64,000 nt of DNA from Thermomonas sp. (GTDB lineage Bacteria > Pseudomonadota > Gammaproteobacteria > Xanthomonadales > Xanthomonadaceae). A program made the translations under genes and the position numbers. Shown here piece by piece: positions 1 to 8,984 of the stretch. The notes under the pieces were generated by a model. The model had not been told where the DNA came from. It saw nothing but the letters and a program-made list of their open reading frames with translations, and searched no databases. The DNA is taken from NCBI GenBank assembly GCA_016720345.1, contig JADKKV010000006.1, positions 124,001 to 188,000 on the forward strand, given 5' to 3'. Position 1 is the stretch's first letter; every line of letters begins with the position of its first letter.

Positions 1-246
1 GGCGCGACCATCCTGATGGTCCCGATCGCGATCAACATCGCGCTGGCCGCCGGCGGCGATCCCACTGCATTCGCCCTGATCGTTGCGCTGTCGGCCTCCA
101 ACAACCTGATGACCGCATCGAACCCGGTGATGTCGATGGTCACCGGCCCGGCCAATTATTCCAGCCGCGACCTGTGGCGGGTCGGCGGACCGCTGTCGCT
201 GGTCTACCTCGGGGTGATCGTGGTGGTGATCAACCTGCTGTACTGA
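1..246 (+). CDS. SLC13/DASS-family anion transporter, C-terminal fragment
   Basis: The 3' end of a gene that begins before the window; frame 1 is open from base 1 to the TGA at 244-246. The 81 visible residues contain two hydrophobic stretches separated by a polar segment with SNNLMTASNPVMSMVTGP, which resembles the second conserved Ser-Asn-Thr/Pro substrate and sodium loop of SLC13-type (CitT/SdcS-like) permeases, and end in a hydrophobic helix with the C-terminus LLY. Family members import dicarboxylates, sulfate or related anions across the inner membrane. The substrate cannot be told from the fragment. The gene converges on the Rieske gene, with a hairpin between them. Confidence 0.75.
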   Translation, partial: GATILMVPIAINIALAAGGDPTAFALIVALSASNNLMTASNPVMSMVTGPANYSSRDLWRVGGPLSLVYLGVIVVVINLLY

Positions 247-275
247 GCGGATTGCACCGGGCAATGCAGGTGCGG

Positions 276-297
276 GGGGTTGCCCCGCGCAACCGCC
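276..297. terminator. Hairpin between convergent SLC13 and Rieske genes
   Basis: Stem GGGGTTGC pairs with GCAACC plus a partly matched extension, around a short CCCGC loop. It has no T-run on the plus side. It lies between two converging genes, so it probably ends transcription or stabilises a 3' end. Confidence 0.4.
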
Positions 298-307
298 ACC
301 GCGCGCC

Positions 308-332
308 CGCGGCGCAAGCCGCGCTCCTACGG
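308..332. repeat. Half-copy of a GTAGGAGC-type extragenic repeat
   Basis: On the minus strand this reads CCGTAGGAGCGCGGCTTGCG followed by CCG. It is one arm of the palindromic repeat seen complete at 50252-50318 (shared core GTAGGA, then GCAAGCC or its complement). No matching second arm is visible nearby. The TAG of GTAGGAG is the stop codon of the Rieske gene. Confidence 0.55.
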
Positions 333-701
333 CGATGCGAGGAACACCTCGCCGCCACGCACCTCGACCGCGACCGCACGCAGCGATTCGCCGCGGCACG
401 GCCCGGCCACGCAGGCGCCATGCTGCAGTTCGAAGCTGGCGCCGTGGACCGCGCACACCAGCAGGCCATCCTTGCTGCGCAGGAACCTGCCCGGCGCCCA
501 GTCCAGCCGGCGCCCGGCATGCGGGCACACGTTCAACCATGCGCGAACGCCGCCGTGCGCATCGCAATGCAGGATCAGCGACTCCGCCTCGCCGTCCACC
601 ACCGCCTCGACCTCATGCAGGCCGCCGCGCTCGATCGACGCCAGCGGCAGCAGCGCGCCGGCCACGGGATCCACGCCATCGCGATTTAACGAACTGCTCA
701 C
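327..701 (-). CDS. Rieske [2Fe-2S] domain protein
   Basis: A 124-residue single-domain Rieske protein. The cluster motif is clear: C59-P-H61 and C83-A-V-H86, the two Cys and two His that ligate a 2Fe-2S centre; C97 and C102 in a CxxGPC context follow. There is no signal peptide or transmembrane segment, so it is probably a soluble Rieske-type ferredoxin or a stand-alone redox subunit. The open frame continues far upstream, but Rieske similarity begins near the GTG at 699-701 (VSSSLNRDG), taken as the start. No oxygenase partner lies next to it, so its electron partner is unknown. Its TAG stop lies inside a repeat arm. Confidence 0.8.
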   Translation of the reverse strand: MSSSLNRDGVDPVAGALLPLASIERGGLHEVEAVVDGEAESLILHCDAHGGVRAWLNVCPHAGRRLDWAPGRFLRSKDGLLVCAVHGASFELQHGACVAGPCRGESLRAVAVEVRGGEVFLASP

Positions 702-776
702 AACTCGGATTCGCGCTACCCGGATACTTGCCGCAATTGTGTCATGGCGCATGCGCGCCGCAGGAATCCGCAACCG

Positions 777-1079
777 ATGTCCGCATCCCATCGCTTCGCT
801 TTCTCGCGCAACGGCCGCTTCGATCCGTTCGCGGCCCCGCGCCGTCCGCGCCACCGGATCCTGCGCGTGGTGCTGGGCCTGGCCGGCGTCGGCCTGCTGC
901 TGGCGCTGCTGTTCGTCAGCGTGTTCGTCGGCATCGCGATGCTTGCCGCCGGCATGCTCTGGCGCCTGTGGGCGCGGCGCGGCCGGCCGCTCGCGCGCAC
1001 CACCGGCGCCACCCGCGCCAACAGCATCGACGGCGACTTCCGGGTGGTCGGCAAGGCGCAGCTGCCGATGGCGCGCTGA
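777..1079 (+). CDS. Small membrane protein of unknown function
   Basis: 100 residues. A basic N-terminal region (about 1-28, rich in Arg and Phe) is followed by a long hydrophobic stretch (about 30-66) that could form one or two transmembrane helices, then a basic tail ending VVGKAQLPMAR. The positive-inside rule suggests a cytoplasmic N-terminus. I do not recognise the family. The ATG at 777 is preferred over an in-frame ATG at 744 because the extra residues are Arg-rich low complexity. The stop codon TGA (1077-1079) directly abuts the GTG start of the next gene, so the two are probably translationally coupled. Confidence 0.6.
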   Translation: MSASHRFAFSRNGRFDPFAAPRRPRHRILRVVLGLAGVGLLLALLFVSVFVGIAMLAAGMLWRLWARRGRPLARTTGATRANSIDGDFRVVGKAQLPMAR

Positions 1080-1817
1080 GTGGGCGGCGGCAACGACGAC
1101 CTGGTGCCGGCCGCCGCCGCACCCCGCGTTCCGGTGCATGACCGCGACGGTCACCGGCTCGGCGGGTTCCCGGTCCGCCGCATCTACTGCGTGGGCCGCA
1201 ACTTCGCCGATCACGCGCGCGAAATGGGCGCCAGCGCGCCCGCGTCGAAGGCCGGGCGCGGCACCCCGGTGTTCTTCCTGAAGCCTGCCGATGCGATCGT
1301 CATCGATGGCGTGGTGCCGTATCCGCCCGGCACCGCCGAGTTGCACCACGAAGTGGAACTGGTGGTCGCGCTTGGCCGCGATGCGCCGGCCGGGATCCTG
1401 GCGCCGGAAGCGGCGATGCCGCTGGTGTTCGCTTACGGCATCGGCCTGGACCTGACCCGGCGCGACCTGCAGGCGGCGGCCAAGGCCAAGGGCCTGCCAT
1501 GGGATACCGGCAAGGCGTTCGATCACTCGGCGCCGGTGAGTGCCCTGCTGCCGGCGGCCGGGCTGGACGGCATCGATGACCTGCAGCTGTCGCTGGACGT
1601 CAACGGAACCGCGCGCCAATCCGCGAGCCTGCGCGACCTGATCTGGCCGGTGGCCGACATCCTGCACGAGCTGTCGAAGCTGTACGCCCTGCGTGCGGGC
1701 GACCTGGTGTTCATGGGCACGCCGGCCGGCGTTGGCCCATTGCTGCCGGGGGACCAGTACCGGGCCGCGCTCGGCGAGGTGCTGCAACTGCAGGGCAGGA
1801 TCGTGGCGGCGGTGTAG
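1080..1817 (+). CDS. Fumarylacetoacetate hydrolase family protein
   Basis: 245 residues starting at a GTG that immediately follows the previous stop codon. The N-terminal conserved block IYCVGRNFADHAREMG, the metal-binding ELHHEVELVVAL segment (acidic ligands Glu and Glu), the GIGLDLTRRDLQ block with the third acidic residue, and the C-terminal GDLVFMGTPAGVGPL block are those of the FAH superfamily. The length fits fumarylpyruvate hydrolases and acylpyruvases, which cleave C-C bonds in 2,4-dioxo acids using Mg2+ or Mn2+. The exact substrate cannot be read from the sequence. The enzyme should be cytoplasmic. Confidence 0.88.
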   Translation: MGGGNDDLVPAAAAPRVPVHDRDGHRLGGFPVRRIYCVGRNFADHAREMGASAPASKAGRGTPVFFLKPADAIVIDGVVPYPPGTAELHHEVELVVALGRDAPAGILAPEAAMPLVFAYGIGLDLTRRDLQAAAKAKGLPWDTGKAFDHSAPVSALLPAAGLDGIDDLQLSLDVNGTARQSASLRDLIWPVADILHELSKLYALRAGDLVFMGTPAGVGPLLPGDQYRAALGEVLQLQGRIVAAV

Positions 1818-1859
1818 GCTGTCGCCTCGGGGAATTTACGGACCAACGGGAGCTGACGC

Positions 1860-2264
1860 ATGGGAATGATCGGCGAGTTCAAGGATTTCATCGCCAGGGG
1901 CAACGTGGTCGACCTCGCGGTCGGCGTGGTGATCGGTGCCGCCTTCGGCAAGATCGTGACGACCCTGGTGGACAAGGTGATCATGCCGCCGATCGGCATG
2001 CTGGTCGGTGGCGTCGATTTCTCGAAGCTCGCCCTGACCCTGAAGGAAGCCAGCGTCGATGCGGCCGGCAAGGAGGTGCCGGCGGTGGCGATCGCCTACG
2101 GCGAATTCTTCAACGCGCTCATCCAGTTCGTGATCGTCGCCTTCGCCATCTTCCTGGTGGTCAAGGCGGTCAACCGCATGCGCAAGCCGGTGGAAGCCGC
2201 ACCGGCCGGCCCGAGCGAGGACGTGCTGCTGCTGCGCGAGATCCGCGATTCGCTCAAGCGCTGA
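1860..2264 (+). CDS. mscL: Large-conductance mechanosensitive channel MscL
   Basis: 134 residues, typical MscL length. The N-terminal amphipathic helix ([20 protein letters not shown]) leads into the pore helix [26 protein letters not shown], which has the Gly/Ala packing pattern of the channel gate. A periplasmic loop, a second transmembrane helix (about 82-104) and a charged C-terminal helix [15 protein letters not shown] follow. The homopentamer opens under membrane tension during hypo-osmotic shock to release solutes. A GGGAG ribosome-binding site lies about 8 bases before the ATG. A hairpin at 2298-2329 follows the stop. Confidence 0.97.
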   Translation: MGMIGEFKDFIARGNVVDLAVGVVIGAAFGKIVTTLVDKVIMPPIGMLVGGVDFSKLALTLKEASVDAAGKEVPAVAIAYGEFFNALIQFVIVAFAIFLVVKAVNRMRKPVEAAPAGPSEDVLLLREIRDSLKR

Positions 2265-2297
2265 CGCGCCCGCCGGCGACTTCCGGCACGTGATCGA

Positions 2298-2329
2298 CGA
2301 AGCCGCGGGCTGCTAGGCTCGCGGCTTCG
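2298..2329 (+). terminator. Hairpin downstream of mscL
   Basis: A perfect 10-bp stem, CGAAGCCGCG (2298-2307) pairing with CGCGGCTTCG (2320-2329), around a 12-base loop, followed by CCGTTTCC. It sits between the mscL stop and the start of the peptidase gene at 2357. Confidence 0.6.
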
Positions 2330-2356
2330 CCGTTTCCGGCACCCGGAGTTCGCTCG

Positions 2357-3769
2357 ATGCGCCGTACCGCACTCGCCCTCGCACTGACCCTGCTGGTGGC
2401 GCTGCCGCTGCGGGCGCAACAACCGACCCGCATCGACGATGCCGCGATGGCGCGCGCCGGGCAGCTGCGCGAGGTCGCCCTGCAGGATGACACCGGCTGG
2501 AAGGTGGTGGAGTCGCTGACCACCGAAGTCGGCCCGCGCCTGGCCGGCAGCGAGGCCGACGCGCACGCGGTGGAATGGGCGAAGGCCAAGTTCAGGGCGC
2601 TGGGCTACGACAAGGTCTGGACCGAGCCGGTGACCTTCCCGAAGTGGGAACGCCGCGCCGAATCCGCGCGCATCGTCGGTGCGCATGCGCAGCGGCTGCA
2701 TGCCACGGCGCTGGGTGGCAGCCCGGGCGGCAAGGTCGAGGCAGAGGTGGTGCGGTTCGAGACCCTGGACGCGCTGCAGAAGGCCGCGCCGGGGTCGCTG
2801 GCGGGCAAGATCGCGTTCGTCGACTACCGGATGACCCGCGCAAAGGACGGCAGTGGCTACGGCCCCGGCTCGCGCGTGCGCAGCGCCGGTCCCTCGGCGG
2901 CAATCCGCGCCGGCGCCATTGCCTACGTGATGCGCTCGGCCGGCACCGACTCGCACCGCAACCCGCACACCGGCATCACCCGCTTCGATGAAGGCCTGCA
3001 GCCGGTCCCCTCGGCGGCGCTGTCGCTGCCCGATGCCGACCAGCTGGCGCGGCTGCTGGCACTGGGTCCGGTCCGGATCGCGCTCGACCTGGACTGTGGC
3101 TGGAACGGCGAATACACCTCGCAGAACGTGATCGGCGAGATCAGCGGGCGTGCGAGGCCCGACGAGGTGGTGGTGATCGGCGGCCACCTCGATTCGTGGG
3201 ACCTGGGTACGGGTGCGATCGACGATGGCGCCGGCGTTGCGATCACGATGGCGGCCGGCCACCTGATCGGCAGGCTGCCGAAGGCGCAGCGCCCGGCGCG
3301 CACGATCCGGGTGGTTGCGTTCGCCAACGAGGAGCAGGGCCTGTACGGCGGCAACGCCTATGCGCAGAAGTACATGGGCGACCTGCGCAAGCACCAGCTG
3401 GGCGCGGAAAGCGATTTCGGCGCCGGCCGCATCCATGCGTTCACGGCGAAGGTGCCGGACTACGCGAAGGACGCGATCGCGCGCATCGCGCAGGCGCTGG
3501 CGCCGCTGGGCATCGAACATCGGGTCGATGGCGAAGGCTGCGGGCCGGACCTGTCGCCGTTCAATGACGCCGGCATGGCCTGCGCCGGGCTTGCGCAGGA
3601 CGGCACCGACTACTTCGACCTGCACCACACGCCGGACGACACCCTGGACAAGATCGACCCGGCCGCGCTGGCGCAGAACGTGGCCGCCTATGGCGTGTTT
3701 GCCTACCTCGCCGCGGATGCCGACGGCGATTTCGGCAGCGCGCCGAAGGTGTCCGAGCCACGGAAATAG
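2357..3769 (+). CDS. Secreted M28-family zinc metallopeptidase
   Basis: 470 residues with a signal peptide (about 1-20, ending LPLRA). A PA-type insert domain (about 120-240) precedes the catalytic core. Candidate co-catalytic zinc ligands are visible: H277 and D279 in GGHLDSWD, D289/D290 in GAIDDGAG, E325/E326 in ANEEQGLYGG, and a C-terminal His pair in FDLHHTPDD (about 420). This is the layout of M28 aminopeptidases and carboxypeptidases of the plasma glutamate carboxypeptidase type, which act outside the cytoplasm on peptides. Substrate specificity cannot be predicted. It converges on the methyltransferase gene with only 29 bases between stops. Confidence 0.93.
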   Translation: MRRTALALALTLLVALPLRAQQPTRIDDAAMARAGQLREVALQDDTGWKVVESLTTEVGPRLAGSEADAHAVEWAKAKFRALGYDKVWTEPVTFPKWERRAESARIVGAHAQRLHATALGGSPGGKVEAEVVRFETLDALQKAAPGSLAGKIAFVDYRMTRAKDGSGYGPGSRVRSAGPSAAIRAGAIAYVMRSAGTDSHRNPHTGITRFDEGLQPVPSAALSLPDADQLARLLALGPVRIALDLDCGWNGEYTSQNVIGEISGRARPDEVVVIGGHLDSWDLGTGAIDDGAGVAITMAAGHLIGRLPKAQRPARTIRVVAFANEEQGLYGGNAYAQKYMGDLRKHQLGAESDFGAGRIHAFTAKVPDYAKDAIARIAQALAPLGIEHRVDGEGCGPDLSPFNDAGMACAGLAQDGTDYFDLHHTPDDTLDKIDPAALAQNVAAYGVFAYLAADADGDFGSAPKVSEPRK

Positions 3770-3798
3770 TCACGTTTGGTTGAAGCGAGGCGCAGTTC

Positions 3799-4653
3799 CT
3801 AGCGCTTGCTGCGCCAAGCCGCCAGCAACACGGCGCAGGCACTGGCCACGTTGAGGCTCTCCACCGCGCCGCTGCCGGAGATCGACACGCGCATGTCGCA
3901 GGCTGCGGCAAGTTCGGGCGACATGCCCTCGCCTTCGGCACCGAGCACGTAGACCATCCGCTGCGGCAGATCGGCCTTGAACAGGTCGCTGCCGCCGCGC
4001 ACCACGGTGGCGGCCAGCGCGAAGCCCGCGCCATGCAGCTGCGCGATGCTGTTGTCATCGCGGCCAAGTCGCACGAACGGCACCGCCTCGGCGCCGCCTT
4101 CGGCCACCCGCGCGGCGGCGCCGGACAGGGCGAGGGTGGAATGCTTGGGCAGCAGGATCGCGGCCACCCCGAAATGCGCGGCGCTGCGCAGGATCGCGCC
4201 GAGGTTGTGCGGATTGCCCACACCGTCCAGCCACAGCGCGCAGTGCGCGCCGGCGGGCAGGTCGCGCAACCACGCGTTCAACGACTGCGGTGCCTCGCGC
4301 AGGACCTCGGCCACCACGCCTTCGTGGTGCGCGCTGGCGGCGAGCTTCTGCAGGTCGGCCTCGTCCACCACCCGGTAGCCGACCCGGTTGGCCACGCACC
4401 ACTTCAGCAGCGGCTGCAACTGCGGGATCCGCGCCTCGGCCAGGTACAGCTTGCGGATCGCCTGCGGGCGCCGTGCGAACACCGCACGCACCGCGTTCAG
4501 GCCATGCAGGCGCAGCTCGGCATCGCGGCGCTCGCGTTGCAGGCCGGGCTGGACGTCCGCCTGTGCCTGCGGTTCGCGCCGATCGCTGCGCGCGGAGGGG
4601 GGCGCGGCGTGGCCGCGCTGGCGCGCCTTCCATGGGGAACCCGGATCATGCAT
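3799..4653 (-). CDS. TrmH/SpoU-family RNA 2'-O-ribose methyltransferase
   Basis: 284 residues. An N-terminal low-complexity region (1-45) precedes an L30e-like substrate-binding domain (about 48-125, LRLHGLNAVRAVF) and a SPOUT methyltransferase domain. The three SPOUT motifs are present: NPHNLGAILRSA, VLGAEGEGMS and GSGAVESLNVA, which form the knotted S-adenosylmethionine site. Members 2'-O-methylate tRNA (TrmH) or 23S rRNA (RlmB); the L30e domain favours an RlmB-like enzyme, but the target is not certain. Its ATG overlaps the stop of the upstream RND permease gene by 8 bases, so it may be co-transcribed with the pump. Confidence 0.9.
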   Translation of the reverse strand: MHDPGSPWKARQRGHAAPPSARSDRREPQAQADVQPGLQRERRDAELRLHGLNAVRAVFARRPQAIRKLYLAEARIPQLQPLLKWCVANRVGYRVVDEADLQKLAASAHHEGVVAEVLREAPQSLNAWLRDLPAGAHCALWLDGVGNPHNLGAILRSAAHFGVAAILLPKHSTLALSGAAARVAEGGAEAVPFVRLGRDDNSIAQLHGAGFALAATVVRGGSDLFKADLPQRMVYVLGAEGEGMSPELAAACDMRVSISGSGAVESLNVASACAVLLAAWRSKR

Positions 4654-7600
4654 GGCCGCCTGCCTCCGGCGTCGTGGCCTCCAGTGTAGCCAGCTGGTGC
4701 GCCAGGTCCTCCGGCGAGCGCGTGTAACGGGCCAGCAGCGAATAGAACGCCGGCACCACGAACAGCGACAGCAGGGTCGAGAACGCGACCCCGGAGATCA
4801 CCACGATGCCGATGGTCGCGCGGCTGGCCGAACCGGGGCCGCCGAACACCACCAGCGGCACCGCGCCCATGATGGTGGCGATCGAGGTCATCAGGATCGG
4901 GCGCAGGCGCACGCCGGCGGCTTCGACGATCGCCTCGTGCACGTTGCGCCCGGCGTCGCGCAGCTGGTTGGCGAACTCCACGATCAGGATCCCGTTCTTC
5001 GCCGCCAGCCCCACCAGCATGACGATCCCGATCTGCGAGAACAGGTTGACGGTGCCGCCTGTGATCCACAGGCCCAGCAGCGCGCCGAGCACGCCCAGCG
5101 GCACGGTGAGCATGATCACCAGCGGATGCAGGAAGCTTTCGAACTGCGCGGCCAGCGCCAGGTACACGATCAGCAGCGCCAGCGCGAAGGTGATGAGCAC
5201 CGCGCCGCCGGACTCCTGCAGCTCGCGCGACTCGCCCTTCCAGCTGACCTGCGCGTGGTCCGGCAGGCTCTCGTCGGCGGCCTGCCGCGCCCACGCCACC
5301 GCCTCGCCCAGCGGGTAACCCTCGGCGAGGCGCGCGCTGAGGGTGATCGAGCGCAGGCGGTTGAAGCGGTTGAAGTTGGCCGGTTCGGCGATTTCCCTCA
5401 GCGTCACCAGGTTCGACAGCGGCACCAGCGAGCCGTCCTTCGCGCGCACCTGCAGCGCACCGAGGTCGGCGGTGGACGCGCGTCCGCTGCGCTCGGCTTG
5501 CAGCACCACGTCGTATTCCTCGCCGTTGTCGACGAAGGTGGTGGCGCGGCGCCCGCCCATCATGGTTTCCAGCGCGGTGCCGATCGCCACCGAGGAAACG
5601 CCAAGGTCGGCCGCGCGCGCCTTGTCCACGATCACCCGCATCTGCGGGCGGGTTTCCTTGTAATCGGAATCCGCGCCGATGAAACCGGGGTTCTGCGCCA
5701 TCTTCGCCAGCATGGTGTCCCGCCACTGCGCGATTTCCGCATAGTCCGGCCCGCCCAGCACCATCTGGAACGGCTGCCCACGGGTCCGCACCAGGCCGCC
5801 GCCGACCTGGGTTCGCACGCGCACCCCGGTCATCCCGGCGAATTTCTTCTCCAGCGCCGCGGCGACTTCGGCGGTGCTCTGCTCGCGCTGGTCCCACGGC
5901 TGCAGGAAGATCATCGCGCGGCCGGTGTGCATGTCCTCGCTGGCGCCGAAGCTGCCGGGCACGCGCGGGTTGGCGCGCAGGATCGGCTTGCCCTCGCCCA
6001 CCTCGCCGGCCAGGATCGCCTCCAGCTGCTGCATCTGCCTGACGGTGTAGTCATAGCCCGCGCCCTCCGGCCCTTCCATCACCATCTGGAACGAACCACG
6101 GTCCTCCGCCGGCGCCAGTTCGCTGGGCAGCAGCTTGAACAGCAGCACCAGCGCCACCAGCGCGGCCGCCATCAGCCCGCCGAACAGCCAGGTCCGGTGC
6201 ACGTGGCGGTCCAGCACGCGCTGGTATCCGGCGGCCATGCGCGAGAAGCGCGCGTTGAGCCAGGCGCTGACCCGGTTCTCCTTCACCGCATGCGGACCGG
6301 TGTGCGGGCGCAGCAGCTTGGAGGCCATCATCGGCGTCAGTGTCAGCGCGACGAAGGCGGAGATCGCCACCGCCGCCGCCAGCGCCACCGACAGCTCGCG
6401 GAACAGGCGCCCGGTATTGCCCTGCAGGAAACCGACCGGCAGGAACACCGCCACCAGCACCGCGGTGGTCGCGATCACCGCGAACGCCACCTGCGCGGTG
6501 CCGCGCCTGGCCGCGACCAGCGGCGGCTCGCCCAGGTCGACCCGGCGCTGGATGTTCTCCACCACCACGATCGCATCGTCCACCACCAGCCCGATGCACA
6601 GCACCAGCGCGAGCAGGGTCAGCAGGTTGATCGAGAATCCGAACGCATGCAGCGCGATGAAGGACGCGATCACGCACACCGGCACCGTCACCGCCGGGAT
6701 CAGCGCGGCGCGCGCACTGCCCAGGAACAGCCAGATCACCACCAGCACCAGCACCACCGCCTCGACCAGGGTTGCGTACACGCGGTCGACCGCGGCCGAG
6801 ATGAAGGTGGTGCTGTCGAACGCGGTGTAGATATCGGTGCCGGCGGGCAGCGAGGCCTTGATCCGCTCGGCTTCCGCCTTCGCCTCCTGCGCCACGTCCA
6901 GGCTGTTGGCGGTGGAGGTCTTGACGATGCCGATGCCCATCGCCGGCTCGCCGTTGCTGCGGTAGTACGCGCGGCGTTCGGCCGACTCCAGCGCAACCCG
7001 GGCCACGTCGCCCAGCCGCACCACGTAGCCATCCGCGCCCTTGCCGACCGGCATCCGCGCGAAGGCCTCGGCGGAGGTGTAGTCGCGGGCCACCCGCAGG
7101 ATGAAGTCGCGGTCGGTGGATTCGATCCGGCCGGCGCCGAGCTCCACGTTCTCCGTGCGCAGCGCGCTTTCCACGTCGCCTGCGGTGAGCCCGCGCGCCG
7201 CCAGCTTGTCGCCGTCCAGCCAGATCCGCATCGCATAGCGCTGGCTGCCGCCGAGGCGCACCTGCGCCACCCCTTCCAGGCTGGAGAAGCGATCCACCAG
7301 GTAGCGCTGCGCGTAGTCGGCCAGCTGCAACAGGTCCATCTTTTCGGAGCGCAGGTTCAGCCAGATGATCGGGTCTGAATCGCTTTCGACCTTGCTGATC
7401 TCGGGCGGGTCGGCCTCGTCCGGCATGCGGTCGGCGACGCGGCTGACCGCGTTGCGCACGTCATTGGCCGCGGCCTCGATGTCGCGGGTGGCGTAGAACT
7501 CGATGCTGATCCGCGAGGCGCCGTTCTGGCTGCTGGAATCGATCGTGTTGATGCCCTCGATGCCGGCCAGCGCATCCTCCAGGGTCTGGGTGATGCGGGT

Positions 7601-7780
7601 TTCGACCACGCTTGCCGATGCGCCCGGGTAGTCCACCTGCACGGACACGACGGGCGGATCGATCGCCGGCAATTCGCGCAGGGTCAGGCGCAGGAACGAC
7701 ATCACCCCCAGCACGATCAGCAGCAGGCTCATCACCACTGCCAGCACCGGCCGCTTGATCGAGAGATCGGAGAGCTTCAT
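4646..7780 (-). CDS. RND efflux permease (AcrB/MexB type)
   Basis: 1044 residues, standard length for an HAE1 RND pump. A first transmembrane helix (about 10-30) is followed by a large periplasmic porter/docking domain, helices 2-6 (about 335-490), a second periplasmic domain and helices 8-12 (about 865-1020). TM4 carries the proton-relay aspartates in CIGLVVDDAIVVVEN. The protein should export hydrophobic toxicants using the proton gradient, in complex with the lipoprotein adaptor encoded just upstream (3-base gap) and an outer-membrane channel encoded elsewhere. The drug spectrum is not predictable. The gene end overlaps the methyltransferase start. Confidence 0.96.
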   Translation of the reverse strand: MKLSDLSIKRPVLAVVMSLLLIVLGVMSFLRLTLRELPAIDPPVVSVQVDYPGASASVVETRITQTLEDALAGIEGINTIDSSSQNGASRISIEFYATRDIEAAANDVRNAVSRVADRMPDEADPPEISKVESDSDPIIWLNLRSEKMDLLQLADYAQRYLVDRFSSLEGVAQVRLGGSQRYAMRIWLDGDKLAARGLTAGDVESALRTENVELGAGRIESTDRDFILRVARDYTSAEAFARMPVGKGADGYVVRLGDVARVALESAERRAYYRSNGEPAMGIGIVKTSTANSLDVAQEAKAEAERIKASLPAGTDIYTAFDSTTFISAAVDRVYATLVEAVVLVLVVIWLFLGSARAALIPAVTVPVCVIASFIALHAFGFSINLLTLLALVLCIGLVVDDAIVVVENIQRRVDLGEPPLVAARRGTAQVAFAVIATTAVLVAVFLPVGFLQGNTGRLFRELSVALAAAVAISAFVALTLTPMMASKLLRPHTGPHAVKENRVSAWLNARFSRMAAGYQRVLDRHVHRTWLFGGLMAAALVALVLLFKLLPSELAPAEDRGSFQMVMEGPEGAGYDYTVRQMQQLEAILAGEVGEGKPILRANPRVPGSFGASEDMHTGRAMIFLQPWDQREQSTAEVAAALEKKFAGMTGVRVRTQVGGGLVRTRGQPFQMVLGGPDYAEIAQWRDTMLAKMAQNPGFIGADSDYKETRPQMRVIVDKARAADLGVSSVAIGTALETMMGGRRATTFVDNGEEYDVVLQAERSGRASTADLGALQVRAKDGSLVPLSNLVTLREIAEPANFNRFNRLRSITLSARLAEGYPLGEAVAWARQAADESLPDHAQVSWKGESRELQESGGAVLITFALALLIVYLALAAQFESFLHPLVIMLTVPLGVLGALLGLWITGGTVNLFSQIGIVMLVGLAAKNGILIVEFANQLRDAGRNVHEAIVEAAGVRLRPILMTSIATIMGAVPLVVFGGPGSASRATIGIVVISGVAFSTLLSLFVVPAFYSLLARYTRSPEDLAHQLATLEATTPEAGGHA

Positions 7781-7783
7781 GGC

Positions 7784-8857
7784 CTACTTCGCCGCCGCCG
7801 GCGGGGCGCCTGCCGCGGCAACCGTGGCCCCGGCCTGCAGCTTGCCCATGCCCGCGGTGACGATGCGCTGGCCGGCTTCGACGCCCGCCTTCAGCATGAC
7901 CTTCCCGGGGACGCGGCCACCGACCTCGACGTTCGCCTTCTCCACCGTGTCGTCGGACTTGACCCGCCACACGAAGGTCTCGCTGCCGATCTGCTGCACC
8001 GCGATCTCCGGCACCACCAGCGCCTGCCGGGTGCCTCGCGACAGGCTGACTTCGACCAGCATGCCGGGCTTGAGCGCGCCGTCGGCATTCGGGAAGTCAC
8101 CGCGCACGGTGGCCGCCCGCGACGCGCTGTCGAGCCGGGTGGACACGGTGGCGACGGTGCCGTCGAAGCTGCGCTCGCCGTAGGTCGCGACCCGGCCGAC
8201 CAGCGCCTGTCCCGGCCCGACATCGGCCAGTTCGGTTTCCGGCACCGGGAAATCGACGAACACGCGCGATACGTCATCGAGGGTGGCGATCGGCGTGCCC
8301 GGGGTAACCAGCGCGCCCGGGCTGACCTGGCGGATCCCGAGCACGCCGGCGAACGGCGCGCGGATCACCCGGTCCGACAGGTTGGCGCGCACCTGCGCCA
8401 CCTGCGCGCGCGCGGCGTCGCGGGTGGCGCGTTGCGCGTCCAGCGCGGCACGTGCGATCAGCTGCTGCTCCACCAGCTGCTGCTGGCGAAGGAACAGCTG
8501 CTCCGCTTCCCCCAGCGCGGCCTCGGCGGATGCCAACGCGGCCTGTTGCTGCTGGCCGCTGAGGGTGACCAGCGGCGCCCCGCGCGCGACCTGTTGGCCA
8601 CTTTCGAAATGCACCTGCTGGACGGTTTCGCTGACCTTGGCGGTGATCGTCACCGCCTCGCGCGCATGCACGGTGCCCAGCGCTCGCAGTGCATCGGTCC
8701 ATTCCTGCGCAGCCACGGTCTCGACCACCACCGGCACCGGCCCGCCGCCGCGTCCGCCCGGGCCGCCCGGCTTCGCCGCTTCGTCCTTGCCGCAGGCGGT
8801 GAGCAACGCGCCAAGCAGCAGGCACATCAGGAGGGCACGCGGCAAGTGCGGCATCAT
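7784..8857 (-). CDS. RND efflux periplasmic adaptor lipoprotein (MFP)
   Basis: 357 residues from the ATG at 8855-8857 (a second ATG follows directly). A lipoprotein signal ends in the lipobox LLTAC (Cys about 21), so it is inner-membrane anchored. A Gly/Pro-rich linker leads to a barrel-sandwich/lipoyl domain (VTITAKVSETVQQVHF ... PFAGVLGIRQVSPGALVTPG) interrupted by an alpha-hairpin rich in Gln, Ala and Glu (about 95-150), then beta-barrel and membrane-proximal domains. It bridges the RND permease to an outer-membrane channel. The start is chosen because the frame upstream of it is Arg-rich. A minus-strand TAGAAT at 8884-8889 may be its -10 element. Confidence 0.93.
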   Translation of the reverse strand: MMPHLPRALLMCLLLGALLTACGKDEAAKPGGPGGRGGGPVPVVVETVAAQEWTDALRALGTVHAREAVTITAKVSETVQQVHFESGQQVARGAPLVTLSGQQQQAALASAEAALGEAEQLFLRQQQLVEQQLIARAALDAQRATRDAARAQVAQVRANLSDRVIRAPFAGVLGIRQVSPGALVTPGTPIATLDDVSRVFVDFPVPETELADVGPGQALVGRVATYGERSFDGTVATVSTRLDSASRAATVRGDFPNADGALKPGMLVEVSLSRGTRQALVVPEIAVQQIGSETFVWRVKSDDTVEKANVEVGGRVPGKVMLKAGVEAGQRIVTAGMGKLQAGATVAAAGAPPAAAK

Positions 8858-8984
8858 CGGCAAACCCAAGGCGGGGACCCGTGATTCTAGCTGCCGCGGG
8901 CCGCCGGCCCGTGTGCCATCGGCTGGGCCGGAGCTGCGCGCCGCTGGCGTCAACCGATGCCGCGCCCGCGCGTTGCGCGCCGGC

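Noticed and set aside
702-1787. N-terminal extension of the Rieske frame to 486 residues
   Set aside because: The extra 362 residues are antisense to the small membrane protein and FAH genes and are Arg/His-rich; the Rieske domain starts near the GTG at 701.
4388-7378. A 996-codon open frame on the plus strand opposite the first RND permease
   Set aside because: Antisense to a canonical AcrB-type permease; no domain or start signal.
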